From contig JANYHY010000588.1 in NCBI GenBank assembly GCA_025362165.1, forward strand, positions 1 through 5,060: DNA of 5,060 bases, in the 5' to 3' direction. The notes under the pieces are model-generated. The model had not been told where the DNA came from. It saw nothing but the letters and a program-made list of their open reading frames with translations, and ran no database searches. The DNA is from Myxococcales bacterium. Lineage in GTDB: Bacteria; Myxococcota_A; Polyangia; Polyangiales; Polyangiaceae. This document shows, in pieces, positions 1-4,816 of this stretch (positions are counted from its first letter, which is position 1; every line of letters begins with the position of its first letter). The position numbers were made by a program, and so were the translations under genes.

Positions 1-313
1 GCATCACGACCTTCGCGCGCACTTCACCGAGGTAGCACTTGAGATCCGAATTGGTCGCGCCTGGGATGAGCTTCTGATCGAGCATGTCCAAGACTGCTTG
101 GTGTTCCTTCACCCTGGGTGTCGACATGAGCCTTGTCGAATTCTCTGCCGGTCTGGCCGTTCAGCGCGGTCGTTGCCGCTTGGTGGGGCGTGCATGCACG
201 GTGCTCGCACTTCAAACCAATTGCGTTATTTTCGAGCGGAGCGCATCCCCTCCGCATGCGGCAACGATTGAAGCGACCAGCGTTGCGACGAGGACAAAGC
301 TCGCGACCCTCAT
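1..313 (-). pseudogene. Broken DUF4142-like lipoprotein gene, running off the left edge
   Basis: The ATG at 313 opens a frame beginning MRVASFVLVATLVASIVAAC, a clear lipoprotein signal with lipobox V-A-A-C followed by GGD. The frame stops at a TGA (212-214) after 33 codons. A different frame then gives LNGQTGREFDKAHVDTQ (about 114-167), and the first frame resumes from about 112 with VKEHQAVLDMLDQKLIPG and onward to the edge. Joined, these resemble the second half of a DUF4142 domain (helical, function unknown, usually secreted or lipid-anchored), whose pattern is roughly L-x-G-x-x-G-x-x-FD-x-A-x-V-x-x-Q-x-x-x-H. Removing one G from the GGG run at 112-114 fuses HVDTQ to VKEHQ exactly. Only about 30 codons separate the lipobox from this half, where relatives carry roughly 80-90 residues including the first helical half, so an internal deletion is also likely. 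The start lies 15 bp after the upstream stop, suggesting cotranscription; no clear Shine-Dalgarno is seen. The family call comes from memory of the pattern. Confidence 0.65.
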
Positions 314-328
314 CAACGAACTCTGTCG

Positions 329-1045
329 TTAGCGCTTCTTCTCCAGCGCTTCCAACCTCTTGTTCATTGCGTCGAGTTGTGCTTGCTGGCGCTGCACAGT
401 GGCAAGCAACATCGTGGTGTAACCGTATTCGTCCACGTGGGTACGATCAGCTTGCACAGCAGGGCTGTTGTCAGGCTGGTCGTCGATGATGAAGCCGAGG
501 TGCTTCTTGCCGTCCGCTGCCTCGGTTTTGTAGCGATACGTCGCGAGTGGGATCGCGAGCGCGTCATTGGCGAGCTCGTCGCGCTCGGCGGAAGTGACGT
601 AGTTGATGTCCTTCTTGAACTCACGCCGCGACACCGCGCCGTTGCTGCACGTGAGCCCAGTCTGGGACTGAAAGCACTTGTTGAACTGGTTCTTCGGACA
701 GAAGCACGGCGCCATGCAATCGCAAGTGGCAGTCCCACCCGCACACGATGGGGGGATGGGCGTGCACCCAAGCTCCATCTGCGTTGGCCCGCTCGAGATC
801 AAGCAGACGGTCCCTTGCGGGCATGGTTGCGTACAGGGCTTGTTCGGCGGTGTACAGTTTCCGCCTGCGTCCGTGATGCCGCCGTCGCTTGCGCCAGAGT
901 CGCCGACAGCTCCGTCTTTGCCGTTCGAGCCGTCTTGCGAGGAGCCGTCAGTGCCTCCTCCATCGCCGTTGGTCGTCGTGATGGTGTCACCACCGCAGGC
1001 AGCGATCACGGTTCCAGCAGCGATAAGCAAAGATGAGATACGCAT
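329..1045 (-). CDS. Cys-rich lipoprotein with C-terminal peptidase S74-type intramolecular chaperone domain
   Basis: The product has 238 residues. The ATG at 1045 is chosen over the upstream ATG at 1132 because it is preceded by GGAGG at 5-nt spacing and starts the signal MRISSLLIAAGTVIAAC (lipobox I-A-A-C17). Residues 18-62 are a Gly/Asp/Ser linker. Residues 64-133 hold 12 cysteines, including a C-D-C/C-F-C cluster at 108-116, so a disulfide-bonded module is likely. Residues 139-238 match the S74 intramolecular chaperone auto-processing pattern: S139-R-R-E-F-K144-K-D-I, then ATYRYK (168-173), KKHLGFI (180-186), DEYGYT (205-210), and a C-terminal heptad-like coil (about 214-238) ending KKR. 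In phage tailspikes and similar proteins this domain trimerises, helps folding and cuts itself off before the Ser of a Ser/Lys dyad. S139 and K144 sit at the expected spacing, although the usual Asp after Ser is Arg here. Anchoring in the envelope is inferred; the partner or fibre it would fold is unknown. Confidence 0.85.
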   Translation of the reverse strand: MRISSLLIAAGTVIAACGGDTITTTNGDGGGTDGSSQDGSNGKDGAVGDSGASDGGITDAGGNCTPPNKPCTQPCPQGTVCLISSGPTQMELGCTPIPPSCAGGTATCDCMAPCFCPKNQFNKCFQSQTGLTCSNGAVSRREFKKDINYVTSAERDELANDALAIPLATYRYKTEAADGKKHLGFIIDDQPDNSPAVQADRTHVDEYGYTTMLLATVQRQQAQLDAMNKRLEALEKKR

Positions 1046-1050
1046 GAAGA

Positions 1051-1055
1051 CCTCC
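1051..1055 (-). promoter_or_regulatory. Ribosome binding site of the S74 lipoprotein gene
   Basis: On the minus strand GGAGG lies five bases before the ATG at 1045, within the larger stretch GGTGGAGGTC. It decides the start: the open frame extends a further 29 codons upstream to an ATG at 1132, but that extension would bury the lipoprotein signal. Confidence 0.8.
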
Positions 1056-1075
1056 ACCGAGAAGCGTAGCTCACT

Positions 1076-1094
1076 TTGCGAAGACGCTTCGCAA
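1076..1094. promoter_or_regulatory. Perfect 8-bp inverted repeat upstream of the S74 lipoprotein gene (candidate operator or leader hairpin)
   Basis: TTGCGAAG, three bases, then CTTCGCAA form a perfect dyad. It lies about 30 bp upstream of the start codon at 1045 and about 20 bp upstream of the ribosome binding site. It could be a repressor or activator site, or a hairpin in the mRNA leader. No convincing -35/-10 pair was found beside it, so which of these applies is not decided. Confidence 0.45.
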
Positions 1095-1175
1095 GATTGC
1101 ACTATGAGCGTCGCATGTTGCCGGCATTCCAAAGGCCAAGCTCGGCATGGGTCCTTGAACGTGAGCTCGTACGGA

Positions 1176-1206
1176 TGACCTAAGCCGCGCTCGAGGTCAC
1201 GGTCAT
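1176..1206. repeat. Nested inverted repeat in the gap between the hydrolase and S74 genes
   Basis: TGACCT (1176-1181) and AGGTCA (1194-1199) are exact inverted copies 12 bp apart. A second GGTCAT at 1201-1206 can pair instead with ATGACC (1175-1180), giving two alternative dyads. The repeat sits 130-160 bp upstream of the S74 gene and 38-68 bp beyond the hydrolase stop. It could be a regulator site or chance; no T-run follows it on the minus strand, so it does not look like a classical terminator. The rest of this 198-bp gap holds no gene. Confidence 0.25.
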
Positions 1207-1243
1207 GTAGAGGTGCGCAAAAGAGGGTTGGGCTAGGTAATAA

Positions 1244-2197
1244 CTAGACGAGCGCGGTCTTGAAGAGCGTGAGGAGCTCGGACCATGCCCTCTCTGCGGC
1301 GTCGTGATCGTAGACCTGGGCGTCGGGTGGGCACCAGCCATGCTTGGTTCCCGCGTACACCTCGACTTTTGCGCGGAGAGAAGCTTGGGCAAACCCGGTG
1401 GTGAGTGTTCCCTTTGCCTCTGGCTGTTTGGTGTCGTCGTTGGCTGCGATCGCGATGAGGAACTGAGCTTTCATTTTGGGAATCAATAGGTGTGGGCTGT
1501 CCGGCTTGTCCGTCACGAGACCTCCGCCATGAAAGGTCGCCGCTCCTCCGATGCGATCCGGATTCGTTGCTGCGGTTCGCATGACGAGCGGCCCACCCAT
1601 GCAGTAGCCAGTCGTTCCCATCTTGCGTGACTTATCAACGGACGGTTGCTGGTCCAGCCAGGCCGTCAGCGCGTTTGCGTCCGTGACTTGGGTCTCGGGC
1701 GTGAGCGTGTGTGCGAGCGCCGTGAGCGCATCACGCGTCGCAGGATCGGCGAAGTCCGCGTGCGCAGTAGACGTCGGCGCCTTCTTCGTTCGATAAAACG
1801 GGTTCACCACGAGCACTGCATATCCCGACCCCGCGAGCCGCTTTCCCATCTCACGGAACGCCGCACGTAGACCGAAAATGTCGGGCCAAATGAGCACCGC
1901 CGGCACCGCCCCCGTCGCTGGGTGCACGAAGTAAGCATCGCACGCGCCGTCGGGCGTCGTGATCGTGGCCTCTGATTCGGTCATCTCCGTGCTGCCGTTG
2001 CGTGTCGCACTTGGAGCTCCGGAGGCAGTTGCTGTTGGCGCAGTCACCGGCACTTGCGCGTCGTTGGGATTGCACCCAAGCGGCATCAGCGAAGCGAGCC
2101 CCGCACCGACTGACAAGGAACCAAAGCCTCTCCGCGAGAGGAGCTCCTGTTTGAGTCGATATTGGACCATGTCATCGAAGGAATCGTCGTCACACAT
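1244..2197 (-). CDS. Tat-exported dienelactone hydrolase-family protein
   Basis: From the ATG at 2197 the product has 317 residues. It starts MCDDDSFDDM and carries a twin-arginine signal, S-R22-R23-G-F-G-S, followed by a hydrophobic stretch ending M-P-L-G-C42. That Cys may be lipidated, though Pro at -3 is a poor lipobox. An Ala/Thr/Pro-rich linker follows (about 43-72), then an alpha/beta-hydrolase domain of dienelactone hydrolase type: PDIFGL (105-110), nucleophile motif G-Y-C199-M-G-G, acid candidates D254/D255 in the NDDTKQ loop, and H286 in KHGWCPPD. Cys-Asp-His is the family triad. The Glu of the classical QEIFG motif is Asp106 here. Classical members hydrolyse dienelactone in chlorocatechol breakdown and are cytoplasmic; the substrate of this exported form cannot be read from sequence. 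An ATG at 2170 gives a shorter n-region and is a possible alternative; neither start has a clear Shine-Dalgarno. The ATG at 2311 would place about 60 residues before the Tat motif and is unlikely. It is transcribed divergently from the serine hydrolase gene. Confidence 0.87.
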   Translation of the reverse strand: MCDDDSFDDMVQYRLKQELLSRRGFGSLSVGAGLASLMPLGCNPNDAQVPVTAPTATASGAPSATRNGSTEMTESEATITTPDGACDAYFVHPATGAVPAVLIWPDIFGLRAAFREMGKRLAGSGYAVLVVNPFYRTKKAPTSTAHADFADPATRDALTALAHTLTPETQVTDANALTAWLDQQPSVDKSRKMGTTGYCMGGPLVMRTAATNPDRIGGAATFHGGGLVTDKPDSPHLLIPKMKAQFLIAIAANDDTKQPEAKGTLTTGFAQASLRAKVEVYAGTKHGWCPPDAQVYDHDAAERAWSELLTLFKTALV

Positions 2198-2350
2198 GAG
2201 CCGAGTAGACACCCATTCCGTGGGTCGCGTCACTACTACTGACAGAACTGCCCTAGGCTTTTCGACCCGACGCAGTGACTTCCGGTGCCGCAAGATCGGC
2301 GCGGCCAACACGGCGGTTGACCCAAGCTTCCCACCGCCTCATTCTGACGC
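2198..2350. promoter_or_regulatory. Divergent intergenic promoter region
   Basis: These 153 bp lie between two genes pointing away from each other, so at least two promoters should be here. On the plus strand TTGACC (2317-2322), a 17-bp spacer and CATTCT (2340-2345) make a weak sigma-70-like pair that would place transcription start at or beside the ATG at 2351. On the hydrolase side ACCCA (2211-2215) and TGGGT (2221-2225) form a small dyad 14 bp before the start at 2197, a possible operator or leader hairpin. Promoter identities are tentative. Confidence 0.4.
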
Positions 2351-3532
2351 ATGCGCTCTTCAGTCCTGAGTTTGCTAGTCGCTCTCGGATGCTCACCTTT
2401 CGCGGTCGTGCCCGTGACGCCTGGTGTGGATGGCTCAGTCGCAGACGTCGCCGTTGCAGACACGTCGCCTGTGGACGCAGGACCGCAACCTGATGACCTC
2501 TCCAGTACGCTCGCACCCATCCGTGAGAGCAATGGTCTCCCCGCGCTCGCGGCGGCAGTTTTTCGCGGCAATCAGCTCATCGCGATCGGCGTGTCAGGTG
2601 TTCGCAAGCAGGGCGATCCCACGCTCGCGACGATCGCAGACCAGTGGCATCTCGGCTCCGACACCAAGGCGATGACTGCGACACTCATTGGTCTCTATAT
2701 CGACCAAGGCAAGATTCATTTCGATGACACTGTCGCGACGCTCTTTGCAGGTGAGACGATCGATCCGAGTTACGCGAACGTGACTCTCGAGCAGCTCCTT
2801 CAACATCGAGGCGGCGCACCAGGTACCATGCCTGCAGACATCTGGTCGCAGATGTGGGCCGATGGCGCGACACCAGGTGCTCGCCTCAAGGCAGTGCGCG
2901 CGTTGTTGTCACGACCTGTTGCGCAAGCCCCTGGTACGTTCACCTACGCGAACGCTGGCTACATGATCGCTGGTGCCGCTCTCGAGCGCACGATCGGAGC
3001 GACATGGGAATCGCTCATGCAAAAAGACCTTTTTGGGCCTCTGCAGATGAGCTCTTGCGGTTTTGGAGCGCCTGGTACTTCTGGAAAAGTAGACGAGCCT
3101 TGGGGTCACACGATGAGCGGCAACACACCGGTGCCTGTCTCACCAGGACCTCAAGGTGACAATCCTCCTTCACTCGGGCCAGCTGGCACGGTTCACTGCG
3201 CGCTGACCGACTGGGGTAAGTTCCTCTCCGCCCAGCTCGCGGGTGCGCGAGGCGATCCGACCATCGTTTCAGCTCCCACTATCAAACGTCTGCAAACGCC
3301 TCCCAAGGGTGGTGACTATGCAGGTGGTTGGATCGTGACGACACGGTCATGGGCTGGGGGCGATGGCACGGCGCTCACGCACTCAGGTAGCAACACCATG
3401 TGGTTCGCGACCGCGTGGCTCGCGCCTGGCAAGAACGTGACATTCGTCGTCGCCACCAATCGCGCCGACACCATCGCGTCCACAGCGGTCGACAGCACCT
3501 TCGGACCGCTCATCAAGACCTACGCACCCTAA
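2351..3532 (+). CDS. Serine hydrolase of the beta-lactamase / class C penicillin-binding protein fold, putative lipoprotein
   Basis: The product has 393 residues. MRSSVLSLLVALGC is a short lipoprotein-like signal (A-L-G-C14), followed by a Val/Asp/Ala/Pro-rich linker to about residue 50. The catalytic domain then shows the three motifs of this superfamily in order: S103-D-T-K106 (SxxK, with Ser as nucleophile and Lys as base), Y199-A-N201 (YxN), and H344-S-G346 in place of KTG. The HxG form is usual in esterase-, D-alanyl-D-alanine carboxypeptidase- and EstB-like members. Length and motif spacing fit the whole domain, so it appears intact. The likely place of action is the periplasm or outer membrane; the substrate (peptidoglycan peptide, D-amino-acid peptide or ester) cannot be told. 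True beta-lactamase activity is possible but is not indicated by HxG. No Shine-Dalgarno precedes the ATG, yet the signal peptide begins exactly there, which would fit a leaderless message. It is probably monocistronic: 211 bp with hairpins separate it from the next gene. Confidence 0.9.
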   Translation: MRSSVLSLLVALGCSPFAVVPVTPGVDGSVADVAVADTSPVDAGPQPDDLSSTLAPIRESNGLPALAAAVFRGNQLIAIGVSGVRKQGDPTLATIADQWHLGSDTKAMTATLIGLYIDQGKIHFDDTVATLFAGETIDPSYANVTLEQLLQHRGGAPGTMPADIWSQMWADGATPGARLKAVRALLSRPVAQAPGTFTYANAGYMIAGAALERTIGATWESLMQKDLFGPLQMSSCGFGAPGTSGKVDEPWGHTMSGNTPVPVSPGPQGDNPPSLGPAGTVHCALTDWGKFLSAQLAGARGDPTIVSAPTIKRLQTPPKGGDYAGGWIVTTRSWAGGDGTALTHSGSNTMWFATAWLAPGKNVTFVVATNRADTIASTAVDSTFGPLIKTYAP

Positions 3533-3622
3533 CCAACGTGACTCGACGACGTCGCTGTCGTGCGTGTGCAAGGGCAACGTGGCCAATTGCAGCCTTGTCG
3601 ACGATGCGCGCTGAAATGGTGA

Positions 3623-3648
3623 GCCCTGGACGTTGGCGCGTTCAGGGC
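3623..3648 (+). terminator. Strong RNA hairpin downstream of the serine hydrolase gene (possible factor-independent terminator or structured leader)
   Basis: In plus-strand RNA, 3623-3633 pairs with 3638-3648 over 11 bp around a UGGC loop: GCCCTGGACGT with GCGTTCAGGGC. Two of the pairs are G-U, which form only in plus-strand RNA and become A-C mismatches in the opposite transcript, so it probably acts in the plus direction. It lies about 90 nt after the serine hydrolase stop and 96 nt before the next gene. No T-run follows, so a classical intrinsic terminator is uncertain; a leader structure of the LamG gene is the alternative. Confidence 0.5.
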
Positions 3649-3681
3649 ATGATCTTCGAGGCCCGCAGTCGAGAAGATCAT
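3649..3681. repeat. 9-bp perfect inverted repeat abutting the preceding hairpin
   Basis: ATGATCTTC (3649-3657) and GAAGATCAT (3673-3681) are exact inverted copies around a 15-bp centre. The repeat begins at the base immediately after the 3623-3648 hairpin and ends 62 bp before the LamG start codon. It could be an operator for that gene or a second RNA hairpin. Apart from these repeats and the T-rich stretch further on, the 3533-3743 gap holds no gene that I can support. Confidence 0.45.
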
Positions 3682-3685
3682 TCGC

Positions 3686-3734
3686 GGGTTCGGCGCAAGC
3701 ATGTAAGCTCAATGGACCCACTTTCCTTTTTTCT
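3686..3734 (+). promoter_or_regulatory. Weak stem followed by a pyrimidine/T-rich tract just before the LamG ribosome binding site
   Basis: GGGTTC (3686-3691) can pair with GGACCC (3714-3719) through six pairs, one of them G-U, around a 22-nt loop. ACTTTCCTTTTTTCT follows directly and abuts the ribosome binding site. Stem plus T-run resembles a weak terminator or attenuator; equally the tract may only be an unstructured translation-enhancing leader. The long loop makes the terminator reading doubtful. Confidence 0.25.
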
Positions 3735-3739
3735 GGAGG
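3734..3739 (+). promoter_or_regulatory. Ribosome binding site of the LamG-like lipoprotein gene
   Basis: TGGAGG lies four bases before the ATG at 3744. It fixes the start there rather than at the upstream in-frame ATG at 3633, which has no lipoprotein signal and lies inside the hairpin region. Confidence 0.8.
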
Positions 3740-3743
3740 CCCA

Positions 3744-4715
3744 ATGAAATCGACGTCTCTCTCTCTTGGCTTGTTCGCGACTGGTTTGTTGTTCGCGTGC
3801 GGTGGTGATGACTCCACGAACATCGTGCTACCCGACGGAGGCGGCGGCAACGACACCTCGTCCAACGTCGACTCGAGCGGTGGCAACGACACCAGCACTG
3901 GCAACGACACGGGCATCGGCGTCGACTCGTCGCCCGGCGTGGACGCCGCGAGCTTCAACCCGAGCAACGTGCTTGGCCTCGTGCTCTGGCTCGATGGAGC
4001 CAAAGGCGTCACGTTGACCAGCAACACGGTCAGTGGCTGGCAAGATCAGACGTCACACAAGAACGACGCCAAGGGCCTCACCAACAACTTTACGGCGCGC
4101 AACCCGACGCCAGTGAACAGTGGCATCAACAGCCTGCCTGTCGTCCACTTCAACAGCACGGGCGCCAATCAGAACACGGGCAACATGCTCACGGTCGCTG
4201 ACAACCTCGACAAGAGCTTGCAGTGGGGCACAGGGGATTTCTACATCGTGACCGTCGCCGAGTACGACAACAAGTCCAGCGACGGCGCGTCGAAGGGCAC
4301 TGCCGGCATGGTCATTCGCTTCCCGTTCAACGGGCAGACGGGTGTTGAGCTGATCGGCAACATCCCAAACATCCAGCAGCAAACCGCATCGGATGGTTTG
4401 GTCACGTACGTCGCGAACGGCGCGCTCGCGTTCACGAGCAACGCATACAACACGAACAAGCCGCACATCTTCGTGTCGAAGCGTGCCGGCACTGTTCTCG
4501 ATCTTCGTGTCGACGGCGCCTCCGTCGGTAACGGCATGTCGAACCAAAACGTCGACAACGCCGGAACGCCGCTCACGCTCGGCGCAGCGGGAGATGCGAG
4601 CATCTTCCGCATGAACGGAGACATCGCCGAGGTCCTGATCGTCAAGGGCATGCTCACTGCCAACGATCAGTCGGGCATCGAGGGCTATTTGAAGCAGAAG
4701 TACAACACGCCCTGA
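3744..4715 (+). CDS. LamG / concanavalin A-like domain lipoprotein
   Basis: The product has 323 residues. MKSTSLSLGLFATGLLFAC is a lipoprotein signal with lipobox L-F-A-C19; that Cys is the only cysteine in the protein. Residues 20-70 are a linker with repeated Asn-Asp-Thr and Asp-Ser-Ser units. From about 76 a beta-sandwich-like domain of LamG type is suggested by GLVLWLDGAKGV followed by SGWQDQTSHKNDA, and by the C-terminal NGDIAEVLIVKG and GIEGYLKQKY (about 288-320), a pairing typical of secreted LamG-like proteins ('W-x-D ... N-G-x-I-A-E-V ... I-E-x-Y-L-x-x-K-Y'). No glycoside hydrolase active-site pair was recognised, so binding of glycan or another surface ligand is the cautious reading. 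The protein probably sits in the outer envelope with the domain held away by the linker. The gene has its own strong ribosome binding site and a long 5' gap with repeats, so it is probably transcribed separately. The fold assignment rests on these patterns alone. Confidence 0.85.
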   Translation: MKSTSLSLGLFATGLLFACGGDDSTNIVLPDGGGGNDTSSNVDSSGGNDTSTGNDTGIGVDSSPGVDAASFNPSNVLGLVLWLDGAKGVTLTSNTVSGWQDQTSHKNDAKGLTNNFTARNPTPVNSGINSLPVVHFNSTGANQNTGNMLTVADNLDKSLQWGTGDFYIVTVAEYDNKSSDGASKGTAGMVIRFPFNGQTGVELIGNIPNIQQQTASDGLVTYVANGALAFTSNAYNTNKPHIFVSKRAGTVLDLRVDGASVGNGMSNQNVDNAGTPLTLGAAGDASIFRMNGDIAEVLIVKGMLTANDQSGIEGYLKQKYNTP

Positions 4716-4723
4716 GCCAGGGC
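4709..4723 (+). terminator. Short GC hairpin overlapping the LamG stop codon
   Basis: GCCCTG, AGC, CAGGGC forms a perfect 6-bp stem with a 3-nt loop, with the TGA stop (4713-4715) inside it. No T-run follows, so termination is only weakly supported. The remaining gap to the convergent gene (4716-4816) contains no other clear terminator and no gene. Confidence 0.3.
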
Positions 4724-4816
4724 AGAGTCTCGCCGTTCTCGGTCCGTGCTTAGGCGCCACAGTGTTGGCATGGGCAACGGTTCGCGCATTCCATATGGAC
4801 CGGCACCAAGTCCCAA

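Noticed and set aside
377..1036. Long plus-strand open frame opposite the S74 gene
   Set aside because: It is a shadow of the minus-strand gene: the product is Arg/Val/Ala-rich without domain signs, and the opposite strand has a signal peptide, a ribosome binding site and a recognisable domain.
329..1045. Prophage tail fibre gene
   Set aside because: The S74-like end alone suggests a phage, but the lipobox, linker and Cys-rich region and the absence of any other phage gene argue for a cellular envelope protein.
329..1132. Longer S74 lipoprotein starting at 1132
   Set aside because: The extra 29 residues would precede the lipoprotein signal and overlap the upstream palindrome; the ATG at 1045 has a strong ribosome binding site.
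1233..1247. Two CTAG tetramers in an imperfect palindrome over the hydrolase stop codon
   Set aside because: CTAG is self-complementary, so the symmetry is partly trivial. There is no stem of useful length and no T-run.
2351..3532. Antibiotic-resistance beta-lactamase
   Set aside because: SxxK and YxN are shared by the whole serine hydrolase superfamily, and the third motif is HSG rather than KTG. Nothing nearby (regulator, mobile element) points to resistance.
3546..3561. Small dyad ACGAC-N6-GTCGT just after the serine hydrolase stop, as a terminator
   Set aside because: It is only five base pairs with no T-run; such dyads are frequent by chance in GC-rich DNA.
3840..3950. DNA tandem repeat in the LamG linker region
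   Set aside because: Gly-Asn-Asp-Thr units recur, but the nucleotide copies are short and irregular. It is a low-complexity protein linker, not a satellite or CRISPR-like array.
3383..4027. Minus-strand open frame across the serine hydrolase end and LamG start
   Set aside because: It spans two well-supported plus-strand genes and their gap and has no recognisable domain or ribosome binding site.
3744..4715. Glycoside hydrolase (laminarinase-like)
   Set aside because: The beta-sandwich-like patterns are present, but no catalytic Glu pair motif was recognised. A binding domain is all that can be supported.
4053..4760. 235-codon minus-strand open frame opposite the LamG gene
   Set aside because: The sequence is Val/Arg/Asp-rich, as expected from the antisense of GC-rich coding DNA; no domain was seen.
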